A program made the position numbers and the translations under genes. From contig JAYESD010000005.1 of the NCBI GenBank assembly GCA_036927565.1, positions 147,635,196 through 147,699,195 on the forward strand: 64,000 nt of DNA, written 5' to 3'. A model generated the notes under the pieces. It worked only from the letters and a program-made list of their open reading frames with translations. It searched no databases and was not told the origin of the DNA. This DNA is from Tuctoria greenei (lineage: Eukaryota; Streptophyta; Magnoliopsida; Poales; Poaceae). Of this stretch, positions 43,968-54,542 are shown piece by piece. How positions within the stretch are numbered: position 1 is the first letter of the stretch; each line of letters starts with the position of its first letter.

Positions 43968-44199
43968 GACCTTTCTTTTTGTACCTTCACCTTATAAATC
44001 TTCAATTTTAAATGAATGAAATACTTTCAAAGTCCATTTTTTGTCTTCAATACATTGCCCTTTATCTTGTCGGCCCCCTGGTAGATGTGTTCAATTGATT
44101 GATGGCATCTACCATGAGGATTTTGACAATGTCTTGAAAACTTGATTGCTCCAAACTTGTAGCCAGTATGATAGCTCCGAGGTTCAAGGCTTGCTTCTA
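43968..44199. other. E spacer between extra ORF and tandem repeats
   Basis: Non-coding, AT-rich; nothing recognisable. Confidence 0.5.
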
Positions 44200-44570
44200 A
44201 AATCTCCAGGGACCCTTTGTTACATTGACGATGGGCCCCCTAGAAGTTGTCGGAGCTTGTTTGCTTCGATGACGCCCACTGTCAACGCATAACACATTGA
44301 TGGTGGGCCCCCTGGGGGTTGTCAGAGCTTTGATGCTTTGATGGCACCCACTGTCAACGTGTAAAACATCGACTGCTGGCCCCTGGGGGTTGTCGGAGCT
44401 TTATGCTTTGATGGCGCCCACTGTCAACACGTAAAACGTCGACAGCGAGCCCCCTAGGAGTTGTTAGAGCTTGTTCGCTTCAACGACGCCCACTGTAAAT
44501 GCGTGAAATGTCGATAGTGGGCCCATTGGGGGTTGTTAGAGCTTGTTTGCTTCACCAACATCCTCCATCA
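44200..44570 (-). repeat. 72-bp tandem repeat of E spacer
   Basis: GTTGTCGGAGC-type starts at 44246, 44318, 44389, 44460 and 44532 (intervals 72, 71, 71, 72). Each unit holds GGGCCCCCTGGGGGTTGTCGG and GCCCACTGTCAACG parts. Tandem repeats in this position are typical of Tat elements. Confidence 0.9.
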
Positions 44571-45246
44571 TCGTGCAGATTGCCGTTAATTATTCATTTT
44601 CTTGCGCATAAGAGACAAGAAAAGTGGTAAAATTCGTTCTCTTGCCTATAGTTCATTTGCGGCTTGTTATCCTTATTTTAATTTTAGATCCTAACAAACT
44701 GCTTGTAACAACATAAGTATATTGATTGAAATCCCTTAGATCGGAATGCTTTCCGGACCTACCTTACTCAGACCCACCAGAGTAGGTAGAGTGGCATACT
44801 TAGGGTGATGGACCAAACTAAGTCGATAGCGCACTCCGAACTTATCATTGGCTTTTGTTTTCAGGTGAGTAGGCCATCTAGCAATACTAAGATCTGATAG
44901 AAGATTACCAATAAAACTTATATATCACATGAATCTCTAGGACTAAATTTCAAATGGATTGCACAACATTGCTATTGACAAGAAGGATGATAAAAATAAT
45001 GAGCTTGCGCAAAATTAATGCACGTAGAGTCTGCTTGCACAAATGTATTTCATTATAGGTCCGAACAACATGGGAGTTAAGGACACACTTAAAGTATAGG
45101 AACAAGTTAAGTGTGCTATTCATCTTGTACTAACCCAAGGAAGGTATAGGACCAAGTTAATTGTGCTTTTGATCTAGGACCAACCCAACTTTGTTCATAG
45201 ACTCTATGAAATACATTTTATACAAATATAGACTCACCTCCATGTA
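44571..45246. other. E spacer between tandem repeats and pol
   Basis: Non-coding. A second, imperfect two-copy repeat of about 45 bp (GGTATAGGACCAAGTTAA type) lies at about 45097-45191. Confidence 0.55.
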
Positions 45247-46460
45247 CTAAGTGTAGAACATACAAATGTTCTCTATGTTCAATGGATTGGGAAGTGATAT
45301 CCCATCCTTTGTTGCCAAGCGAACGCATCTGGGATGGGAAACTTTTATTACTCGAAAGGGACCTTCCCAGCTGGAGGAAAGTTTGTTCACCCCTTCGCGA
45401 GTAAGTATTCGCCACAGCACCAGATCACCTTCCTCCAACTGCCGGTTGCGCACGTACTTTTGGTGATAGCACCAGAGCACCGGACGGTAATGCGCATTTT
45501 AGACAGCAGCTTGGCACCTTGCCTCGCTGATGAGGTCTAGGTCTTCACACCGGAACTGGTCCTGTGTGGCACGGTTAAAGGTCCGGACCCGAAGAGAATC
45601 CATGGTGATCTCTGGAGGAAGGACTGCTTTGGCTCTGTACACCAAGAAGAAAGGTGTCTCTCTAGTTGCCCGACTGGGTGTTGTCCAACTCGCCCACAAT
45701 GCAGATGGAAGCTCTTCTATCTAGTAGGTGCAATGTTTCTTCAAGCGCTCATATGTGTGTGTCTTGAGTCCCTTGAGTATTTCTGCGTTTGCTCTCTCAA
45801 CTTGGCCATTGCTTGCCGGATGAGCTACTGATGCGTAGCTGACTTGTATGCTGAGTTCTTCGCTGTACTCTTGGAAAGTTGCACTTGTGATTTGGGTTCC
45901 GTTTCAATGATGACACTGATCGGAACTCCAAATCTGCACACAATGGACTTCAAGAAGTTGATGGCAGATTGCATGTTGATTGTAACAACTGGAGTTGCTT
46001 CCGGCTACTTTGTGAACTTGTCAATGATGACATATAAGAACCAGTAACCTTCGATGACTTTTTGAAATGGTCACAAAATGTCCATCCCCCACACAACAAA
46101 TGGCCACATGGGAGGAATCATCTGCAGTGACTGTGCCAGTGTGTGAATCTACTACGCGTGGAACTGCCATGATTCACACTTCTTGACCAGCTCGAATGCA
46201 TTCTGGAGTGCTATAGGCCAACAAAAACCATCGCAAAAGGCCTTACCGACCAGCGTGCGGGATGACGCATTGTTCCTACACTTGCCTCCATGGATCTCTA
46301 CGAGGAGTTCGTAGCCTTCTTCTTGTGAAATGCACCGCATTAGAATGCCATTGGTGCCACATCGATAGAGATCCCCTTCTACCAACGTGTATCTTTTAGC
46401 CAATCTGACAATTCGCTTAGCAGATACACCATCTTCAGGAAGGATGTTTTCTTTCAATTA
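45247..46460 (-). pseudogene. E pol: integrase
   Basis: From the zinc-finger lead (VEIHGGKCRNNASSRTLVGK ... CESWQFHA, 46300-46150) through the core (WGMDIL near 46070) to the C-terminal domain (EEGDLVLWRILTREGVNKL ... WEGPFRVIKVSHPRCVRL) and stop at 45247. It is heavily damaged: a missing base at about 45907 removes the second catalytic Asp (T1 reads IIIDNGTQF at the same place), and there are TAG/TGA stops near 46149, 46065, 46017, 45835 and elsewhere. Not functional. Confidence 0.8.
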
Positions 46461-47335
46461 GCCCCGGACCTCCGAGATCCATGCATCAGGACTGACTTGA
46501 GCTTCTGGATCTTGCGCACTTGGTTGCTCGAAGCTTCCTGTAGCACCTATGATCCTTGGTGGATGTCATGGTAATAGGGCCACCGAGACCAACAACTTCG
46601 GGGTGCTGGTCTCGGCCCCATCACTCAGCTCGACGGGCTGATCTTTCGTCGAGAGGTTGTTAGCTTTAGCATTGTTAAGACGCTGGACATGGGAGATGTC
46701 CAAGATGTGGAAGTCTTTCTGCAAATTCTGGACTTCAAGTAGATATGCAGCAACCTGAGGGTTATTGCAACTACATTCACCTTTGACTTGTTTGATGATG
46801 AGTTGCGAGTCACCCTTCACCAGGAGTTGTCGGACGCCATGGGATAGCGCCACCTTGAGTCCGAAGATGAGAGCTTCATATTCCGCCATGTTGTTGGTTG
46901 CCTTGAAGTCGAGGCGCACCATGTACTTGACCTTCTCTCCAGTCAGAGCGAGGAGTGAATTCCAGCACTGGCCCCCTGTTTCTGCATGGAGCCGTCGATG
47001 TAGAGAGTCCCGTGAGGCTCGGTGAAGACCGAGACCTTAGGCTTTGCCTTCCGCTTGTCGAGGCCCCTTGGATTTGATGAAGAAGGTGCCCACTCCGCCA
47101 CAAGGTCAGCCACCACCTGACTCTTGATTGCATGTCGAGGCAGGAATTCGAGATCAAATTATACCAGCTCCGCAACTGACTTAGTGATATTTCTCGTGGA
47201 ATTGGGATTATGTAAAATGCACGCAGTGGATAAGAGGTTACCACTGATATCTTGCGGGCCTGGAAGTAATGATGAAGCTTCCTTGATGCAATAAGGACTG
47301 CATATAGCAACTTATGTACCGAGTCTTGGCATCAT
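46461..47335 (-). pseudogene. E pol: RNase H and second (plant-type) RNase H
   Basis: First RNase H end: LYAVLIASRKLHHYFQARK, then EFDLE-equivalent text (47310-47090). Second RNase H: LTGLSTST-shifted LYIDGS region, MVRLDFKATNNMAEYEALIF ... HGVRQLLVKGDSQLIIKQVK (46922-46760), then DQPVELSDGAETSTPKL. Frame changes occur around 47000-46900. Having two RNase H domains in tandem identifies the Tat lineage. Confidence 0.8.
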
Positions 47336-47339
47336 GAAA

Positions 47340-47570
47340 TACTTCGCTGATGAAGTATACTGGCCGCTGGACGGTTCGGACCCTCCCAGAGGGGTCTGGA
47401 GCATCTTCTTCATCAACCTGGACCCTCCTGGAGGGGTCCGAATCTTTTTCTTGAGTAAGTACTCCCTGGGATTAGGGAGGTTGATCCACATGCATCTTGA
47501 CTTTAGGATCCATGCCTGGGGTATGGGACCCAAACGCGCCTTCGGGTAGCTGCGGACCCTCCCGGAGGGG
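47340..47570 (-). repeat. GC-rich imperfect palindromes inside E pol
   Basis: GGACCCTCCCAGAGGGGTCTGG, GGACCCTCCTGGAGGGGTCC and GGACCCTCCCGGAGGGGTCTGG occur between the RT/RNase H connection and the RNase H core, as in T1 (10930-11235). Confidence 0.75.
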
Positions 47571-48690
47571 TCTGGGCTCTTAAGTTGAAGATGTTTCTAG
47601 TCTCTCCGCAACCAGAACCGTACTGACAACCTCCATAGTTGCAATGATGTAAAGCAGAAGAGGCTCACCAGGCTCTGGAGCTACCATGATTGGTAGTATG
47701 GTGAGGAGGTGCTTGAGCTCTTGGAGCGCCTTGTTCGCTTCTTCAGACCAATAGAATGGTCCAGTCTTCCTCAACAGCCTGAAGAAGGGAAGCCCCCACT
47801 CTGCCAGCCTTGAGATGAACTGGCTGAGTGAAGCTAGACACCCAGGTAAGCTTCCAAACGTCCTTTATATGGGCTGGAGGCCGCATCTCTTTGTTGGCTT
47901 TGATTTTTGTCAGATTTGCCTCAATTCCTCGGTGAGTCACCAAGAAACCAAGGAGCTTTCCAGAGCTAACCCCGAAGACACACTTAGCTGGGTTGAGCTT
48001 CGTGCGCGTCAAGCGTAGCTTGTCAAAGACGGATTGAAGATTGTCCAGGAGTGAATATTTGTTCTTCACCTTGACAAAGATGTCATCGACGTAGACTTCC
48101 ACCAGGTCCCTAATCAGCTCCCCAAAAGTTTTGTGCATGGCTCGCACAAAAGTTGAGGCAGCATTTTTAAGACCAAAAGGCATGGCTATATAACAATACA
48201 ATCCATCTGCTGTGATGAAGGCAGTATGCTCTTCATCTTTCCTAGAAATTGGAATTTGGTGATATCCAGAATAAGCGTCTAAGAATTATAGTAGTTCACA
48301 CAGGGAGGTAGAACCCACTATTTGATCTATTCTTGGTTGTGGAAAAGGGTCTTTTGGACATGCCTTATTTAAAGTGGTGTGGTGGATGCACATCCGAAGT
48401 TTCCCACCAGCCTTTGGTACAACAACTAGGTTTACCAGCCATCGTGGATGATGAACCTCCCAAATGAATCCAATGTCGAGCATTCTTTTGACTTCTTATC
48501 CGATGAAGTTTTGCCGTTCAATAGATTGCTTTCGGGGCTTTTGTTGTATAGGTTGTGCATTGGGGTATATCTTCAGACGGTGCTCGATCACCTCCCTAGG
48601 GATCCCAGGCATTTTGCGACAGTTGCAATGCAAACACATTAATATTTGCCTGGAGGAAAGTGACAAGCGTGAGTTCCTATTTGTCGGTTA
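47571..48690 (-). pseudogene. E pol: reverse transcriptase
   Basis: VNLVVVPKAGGKLRMCIHHT (fingers, about 48420), AMPFGLKNAASTFVRAM, catalytic EVYVDDIFVK near 48085, KCVFGVSSGKLLGFLVTHRG, and the connection text FYWSEEANKALQELKHLL (47760). It is broken by a TAA near 48286, a frame change near 47900-47770 and others. T1 starts exactly in this domain (VFGVSSGKLLGF), so E shows what T1 has lost. Confidence 0.8.
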
Positions 48691-49467
48691 GACCTCTCGA
48701 TATACGGGTGGTCTGAGTGGCTTTAGAACCGATTGGACAACTTTGACGGGAATGTTGGTGTCGCCGCTTGGTTGCACACGAGGTGTAGAGGATGAGCCGC
48801 GCTGGCACGAACTCGGTGGTTGTTGAGCAACTTGCTCCTTGTCGGATTCCTCTTCTTGCGCCGTTGCCAGTGCATGAAGTTCTTCCAGCGCAGTAACCCT
48901 AGCAGTGCGGTCCCCTAGGATCCTGTGGATGCCTGACGAAGTTGGCATCTTCAACACAAGGTAGCCGTAGTGGACCACGACCATAAACCTATACAGGGCT
49001 GGCTTGCCTAAGATCACGTTAAATGGGATATTGATGTGTGCCACATCAAACACCAAATTCTTGGACCTATAGTTGTCCCATGTCCCAAAAGTCACGGGTA
49101 GGATAACCGACCCAAGAGGCGTGATGGCTCCCGGACCTACTGCAGAGATTGTACGTGAGGGCATGAGGTCCGAGAGGTTGAGTTGGAGCTTCATAAAAGT
49201 TGCGAAGCTGAGGAGGTTGAGCGTCGCGCCTCCATCCACCAGGACATGGAAGAGCTGGATATTGTTGATAGTCGGAGAGACCATCAAGGGAAAATGTCCA
49301 GCTCCGGCCATGTTCTTCGGACAATCCGAAGCATCGAATGTTATAGAAGTATCCATCCTCTTTCGATGTGGCTCTGCCTTCGCCGTAGGAGTAGAGGCAG
49401 CCATCTCTTGACATATAGTCTTGAGAATGCATCGGGAGGTGATATCCCAGGACCCTCCACACATCAT
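48688..49467 (-). pseudogene. E pol: retropepsin protease
   Basis: 259 codons without a stop. TSITFDASDCPKNMAGAGHF, then the active-site region FHVLVDGGATLNLLSF near 49230 (DGGA in place of the common DxGAS/DSGS), then SVILPVTFGT and FNVILGKPALYRF. The long Gln/Glu/Ser tail leads to RT. It is one of the better preserved pieces of E. Confidence 0.8.
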
Positions 49468-49535
49468 ATGGATAGTCTTCAGACGTTCGTTGTCGGAGAT
49501 GTCAGAATCGTCATCGACGGTGTTGTAGACCGCCT

Positions 49536-51070
49536 TTAATGCCTTTTGGTTTCTTGGAAGCCTAGCTCCTGATCATACATAGCTTCATCGACTTTTTGCT
49601 TCCCTTCCCATTGATAGAAAGGGGTCTCATCTTGACGCTTGTTGTTGCGTTCAGCAAGCCTCTTGACCTCACACCAGTGTTCAAGATTGTGGCTTGTCAA
49701 TTTGTGAATCGGACACCACATCTTTTCACAGTCATCGTCTTCAGATGATGGTCGAGGTCACTTATCAGGGCATGAACCCCAGCCAATAGGTGCTGAGGCA
49801 GCGGCAGCGGTAGGTGTGCCAACAAGTGACTTCTTCTTGCCACTTGACTTTTTTTCCACTCCCGGAGGAAATAGCTTCAGCTTTGGAGGTATACTAGCGA
49901 GCTTTCGTAGCTGGTTTGTAGTGCATCTCACGACCCTCCGCAGCTCTAGCACATTTGTCAGCCAAGCTAAAGAGTTCCGTGAAGCTACTAACATTCTTGG
50001 TTGCCAACTTCTCCAACATCTTCTTGTCTCTAACTCTGTGTCGGAATGCAACAACGATAGAAGCCTTGGAGATAGAAGGGATGGTGTTACGTACCTAAGA
50101 GAATCGCTGGATGAAGGAGCAGCGACTCTCCCAACTTCTGTTGTATAGCGAACAGGTCCAACTTGGTGCAAGGCTGGGTGTAGGAGCTCCCGATGTTGGC
50201 AGTGAACTGGCGATAGAGTTACTCCCAACGGTAGATGGTGTCAGGAGGTAAGCTCATGAACCAGGACCTTGCAGTCCCAGTTAGTGCCATAGGGAAGTAG
50301 TTGGCCATCATGGCCTCATTGCCTCCAGCCGCAAGGATAGCGGTGGTGTAGATTTGAAGAAACTCAACAGGGTTGACTGTCCTGTCATATTTCTCCGGCA
50401 CATGAGGTTGGAACTTGGGTGGCTACTTGACCATGCAGAGATGCATGTCAAGAGCCAAAAATCCACAACCAACTCGCAAAGGAGAAGGGTTTTCTCAAGC
50501 AACATGCCTCTCGTGAGCTCGCTCGATGTTGATGCGGTCGTCCTGCGTCATGTAGCGGCGATCGAGCTTCGACCAGAGGTCCTGAGTCAGGAGCCTTGTC
50601 GCCATGTGAGTACGGAGATCCCCAGAGGGCAGCAGCGTCACTTGCTGGGAGGGAGCACGTCTCTTGAGCTGCAATGCCTGAGGACGAAGTCTACCACACA
50701 ACGTGCTATTTCGAGAAGGTGCCTGCCCTGCATGGGCTAGACCTTGGTTGTTGATCGCATTGGTTGTAGCTGCAACCAAATGTTCAACATCAGTGTGCCA
50801 CTGTTCTAGCGCGGCGGGAGGATCTCCTGGCGCTGGAGGACGCTAGAGTAGAGTCCGCACTACGTTCAGCACGTTCTCGAGTTGGTTTGTCGATGTTGTG
50901 TCCGATGCAAATTCACCATCCTACTGCCCAGCGTTGGCTGCTGGAGCAGGTGGTGGTGGTGCGACACCCGCCGGAACAACAACATTGGTTGGCTGCTGCA
51001 TATTGGAGGGATTTTCCCCAATAGGTTGCACAACCGGTCCGTTGGATGAAGCGATGACGGAGTTCACCAT
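49536..51070 (-). pseudogene. E gag
   Basis: Likely ATG at 51070 (MVNSVIASSNGPVV). Pro/Ala-rich lead (VAPPPPAPAA), then the gag capsid domain PPKFQPHVPEKYDRTVNPVE ... MALTGTARSWFMSLPPDTI (50430-50220), continuing in another frame to 49760, and the zinc-knuckle-like WCPIHKLTSHNLEHW (49720; the last Cys is Trp). Stops at about 50919, 50850, 50493, 50430, 50217 and others, with a frame change near 50200. Confidence 0.75.
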
Positions 51071-51089
51071 CTTGAAATCTTGATTGCCC

Positions 51090-51110
51090 CCCCCTACCTG
51101 GCGTGCCAAA
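51090..51110 (-). other. Primer-binding site of element E
   Basis: On the minus strand TTTGGCACGCCAGGTAGG directly follows the LTR end CGACA. Equivalent TGGCxCGCCAGGTAGG sites are usual in Tat elements; the primer tRNA was not determined. Confidence 0.7.
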
Positions 51111-51353
51111 TGTCGAAGTGTGGACTAGGACACTTCCCCTAGTACTACTAAGAAGTAGTCCGCAGAGGTTCGTATTCGGGTGGGGCGCTAATCAAGATCA
51201 AGAACAAGAGGTGAAAACGGAGAGTTTTATGTGGTTCGGGCTTCCTTAGCGTAATACCCTACTCCACGGGGTGTGTGTTGATTGTATGAGTATGAGTGTG
51301 TATGAGCTTGGATGTGTATGAGATCACTTGTCCTTTCTACCGTGCAACACAAC

Positions 51354-51362
51354 CCTTTTATA
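51354..51362 (-). promoter_or_regulatory. TATA box of E LTR
   Basis: Reverse strand GAATATAAAAGGG, in the middle of the LTR, downstream of the tandem repeats in transcription direction. Confidence 0.6.
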
Positions 51363-51639
51363 TTCCAAGGACTGGCCGTTACAGCGTGTGCCTAGCCCCT
51401 CAGGTGGCCTCAGCTGTAATCACTGCCCTATACACGATCTATAGTATTAAGGGTTGTTAATAGCGTGATAACATGTCTTAATAGCAACATTACCAGTCTT
51501 GATAGTCATCTGATCATGCTTCATTAATATAATATTAATGATGCATTAACTAGGTCTCGTAATGGCCAATTAATATCCCTTGAATGTCCGCGCCGTTGGA
51601 GATCTTGCTATATTCCCATTGCAGACTTAGGTCTGAGCG

Positions 51640-51875
51640 TGCGACACGTGGAAGCTCTGGAGCTTCCCTCTACTGGGGGATAGGTACGGTGCTACTGGAT
51701 ATTTGGTCGTGCTGTAGCTTCCCAGAGGAGGGAGGTAGGTCCGGCTTTGTAAGACACGTGGTAGCACCGAAGCTACCCAAACGAGGGAGGCAGGTCCGAC
51801 TCTTCTCGACACATGGCAACACCGGAGTTATCCTATGGAGCGAGGCAGATCTGATACTGCAGGACGCATATCTCC
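51640..51875 (-). repeat. ~60-bp tandem repeat with CACGTG boxes in E LTR
   Basis: About four imperfect units (GACACGTGG ... AGCTTCCC/AGCTACCC ... GAGGGAGGTAGGTCCG). Intact CACGTG at 51645-51650 and 51755-51760; the third unit has ACATGG instead. The first unit holds a perfect 8-bp hairpin, GGAAGCTC-TG-GAGCTTCC. Confidence 0.75.
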
Positions 51876-51958
51876 TTCGGACGCCCCCCACCTGGATATA
51901 GGAACTCTATGTCTTTGTTTACGGTACCAAGGGGTACCCGGTACACAGGTTACCGACA

Positions 51959-52452
51959 ACCATCTTCCTGGGCAATAGAGAGACAATACCTGCTGGGGAA
52001 AATTGCTCACCTGGTGTATTTGGTCGTCGTCATGGAAAAGGACCACGACTTTAAAGACTGCCGCGAACTGATGGCGAGGGATGTATTTAATAGTACATCT
52101 CATGCCATGCAGCTTCTGGGTCATGGTCACCTTCCAGAATGTATTGGAATGGGCGAGCATGACACCAACATCGACCACTACCTCTACTGGTTAAGCGCAG
52201 TGGTCAGTCGTCTTCACGCGATGCGAGAGATGCTCGATGAGGTGCTTAGGGTGGAAGGCCGCAGGGGTTTGGTCGAGGCAATCGCCGACAAGTGTGGGGC
52301 GGAGTACCCACCGGAGGACTATGCGATCATCTATTTTTCTTTTGTTGTTTGTAATAATGCTTATTTTAATGAAATGTTAATGAAATTTTGCTTGGTGATT
52401 AATGTATGTTATCGACTATCGAATGGTTTGTTGTCTTTTTGTTATCGACTAT
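51959..52452 (+). pseudogene. Fragment F: unrecognised coding remnant between E and D
   Basis: The sequence right of E's LTR reads, from about 51959 to 52330, as a charged alpha-helical protein end (VVMEKDHDFKDCRELMARD, HGHLPECIGMGEHDTNID, RGLVEAIADKCGAEYPPED), then becomes AT-rich. The frame is open back into the E LTR to 51909, so its true start is lost. It is perhaps the C-terminal helical end of another Tat-type extra ORF, but I do not recognise it with confidence. A 12-bp GTTATCGACTAT repeat occurs at about 52407 and 52441, the second abutting D. Confidence 0.45.
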
Positions 52453-54064
52453 TGAATGTGACCTAGAGGGGGGGGTGAATAGGCCTTTTGGATTTTCTTC
52501 AGAACCTGCAACACTTAACAACCAGATCAAATCTCGAGTTATCGGACTAGCCCGATAGAGTACGGACTAGTCTGGTGTGTACCGACTAGGTTGATCAAAT
52601 TTGATCGATTATCTTGATCCTAGGATGTATGTAGCGAAAGTATACTTGTAATTGAAGTGTCACACTACTATGAACTAGGATGTACCACAAGTTAATCTTA
52701 TATTCAATGTTTCATTGTAAAGTGAACAAGATTGATTGAAACCCTAGATATATATGAAGTGTAAGAACAATGGGCGCAAAGAAAGAACACAAGCACTTTA
52801 TCCCGTGGTTCAGTTCCCACAGAGGCAACCTACGTCGACGTTGAGGAGTCCACAAAAGGATCGGGTCTTCTCCAACCCTACCCTCGTTGGATCGCCACGG
52901 AGGCCAATCCTCTTCACTAATCACAAAGGTAAAATAACCAAATTCAAGGGGCCTTCTCACACGTTGAGGGCTCCCCAAGATTACAATATGAATACCACCA
53001 AGAACACACTCTTAAGATCCCAATGAAAACCACAGGAGTGTTTTAGGGAATCAAACCAAGAGCTCAATGAGTGAAGAACTATGTCTCTCCAATGATCCAA
53101 AGTGTATCCTCAAGGGATTGATCTTTCTTGCGTTTTATTTCGTGGAGAGAGGTGTTTTTCAGGCTCTTGGAAGGTGTGACGGCGTAGGGGTTCGAGAGAA
53201 TAGAAAGATGGTCCATGTACACCTATTTATATGGGGTTCCCAAAAGTTACCGTTAGGGTTTAGAAGGATCAGACTAGTACGTGGTGGACACCGGACTAGT
53301 CCATTGTGCTGCGTGTAGCAAACCCTATATGTCCCAGAATATCGGACTTGTCCGGCTGAGAGCGGACTTGTCCGATTTTGGTTCTGGAAATCTTCAGACT
53401 AGTCCGATGGATATCGGACTTGTCCAGATAAGTGAAACCCTAAGTGAATTTGGGGAACAACTCCGCACTTGAAGGACTTGTCCTATTTAGGTCAGAGGGT
53501 TTTCTGACTAGTCCGTGCTAATATCGGACTTGTCCGATTGACATCAGAGAGATATTGGACTAGTCCGATGGATATCAGACTTGTCCTATTTTGTGCAACT
53601 TGTGAAGTGTTTGGGTTACTAGTACGCACTGGGGAAGACTATTTCGATTCTAGTCAGAGAGATATCAGACTAGTCCGTTGTAATATTGGACTAGTTTGGT
53701 CAGTGAAAAACTGGACCGTGAGGACAAGTCCGCATTGTGAGGACTTGTCCGATCTTGTGTAGAAAGATATCAGACTAGTCCGGAGTCAGTCGGACTAGTC
53801 CGATCCTGTATAAAGTTGTGCAATGTGTGAGATTATTTGTGCTTGATCTCTTGGGGTGTGTTTCCTTAACACACTACATACACAAATGATCTACTACACT
53901 TGTTTCTTGAGCTCTTTTCCGCATTGCTCCTCATCCTCCTTTCTTTTTGGCACTTTGCTCATCTTCTCATTAGAACCTGTGCTCATCTCAACAAAATGGT
54001 TAGGATCTCATTTGCTTGTCATAAATCAAGCAAAGCCCACAAGGGATTCCTAGATGCACTTTCA
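52453..54064 (-). repeat. 3' LTR of element D (1612 bp)
   Basis: On the plus strand TGAATGTGACCTAGAGG to GATGCACTTTCA. TATA box (reverse) at 53224-53231, palindrome array at 53269-53805 and a smaller cluster at 52540-52575. Confidence 0.9.
53269..53805 (-). repeat. Palindrome array in D 3' LTR
   Basis: Dense CGGACTTGTCCG, CGGACTAGTCCG and decayed forms with spacers such as GGATATCGGACTTGTCC. It ends about 40 bp upstream (in D's direction) of the TATA box. Confidence 0.85.
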
Positions 54065-54542
54065 ATCTCCCCTTTTTTGGTGATTGATGACAACCAATTG
54101 AGATTTCACAAAATATGATAAAAAGTTGAGATTTTCATAAAGTGTGCACATATGAGTTTAAAACACATTAATCAATGAAAACATGATCCATATGTGCACT
54201 CTTTATGGTGGGATGCAGAACTAAGTGTATAGAAACAATAATCATGATGAGAATGACATAATTGACATCAACATGTTAACAACAAGCATATATGCCATTC
54301 TTAGAGCAAAATCACAGATTTCATCAATATCTTCCCAAGCAGTTCAAAACATTGCATCACAGGACCAATAGTACCAAAAGAGCATATTGAAAGTCTTACA
54401 ACTCACAAATAGACAAAAGACACAAAAAGAGAGCTCTCCTCGCATCCTACAGCTAAAACCTGAGACTCCTAAGACTCCCCCTCAATCTCTCCCCCTTTGT
54501 CATCAAGACAGCAAAAAGAAGGAGAGGAGGTACCTAAGGTCT
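54065..54542 (-). other. Element D 3' untranslated region and polypurine tract
   Basis: The reverse strand ends ACCAAAAAAGGGGAGAT at 54065-54078 before the LTR. The conserved CACCATAAAGAGTGCACA box is present near 54195-54210. No CA expansion here. Confidence 0.7.

Larger units (their letters stand above)
43100..51958 (-). mobile_element. Element E: Tat-type Ty3/gypsy element, 5' LTR to extra ORF
   Basis: Read on the minus strand: LTR 51958-51111, primer site, gag, protease, RT, RNase H, second RNase H, integrase, spacer with a 72-bp tandem repeat, then the extra ORF on the plus strand, interrupted by element A at 43099/43100. The 3' end of E lies beyond A, left of the window. It is the fuller relative of T1 and in the opposite orientation. 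Confidence 0.85.
51111..51958 (-). repeat. 5' LTR of element E (848 bp)
   Basis: TGTCG at one end and CGACA at the other. On the minus strand it begins TGTCGGTAACCTGTGTACCGG, like the T1 3' LTR. A TATA box (TATAAAAGG) lies at 51362-51354 and a tandem repeat with G-box motifs upstream of it. Confidence 0.85.

Noticed and set aside
52407..52452. GTTATCGACTAT repeat as the target duplication of D
   Set aside because: Both copies lie on the same side of D and are 12 bp long; a copia target duplication is about 5 bp and flanks the element.
52754..53026. 90-codon ORF repeated at 63067-63339
   Set aside because: Its conservation is explained by the two positions being the two LTRs of D; antisense to the LTR and with no protein features.
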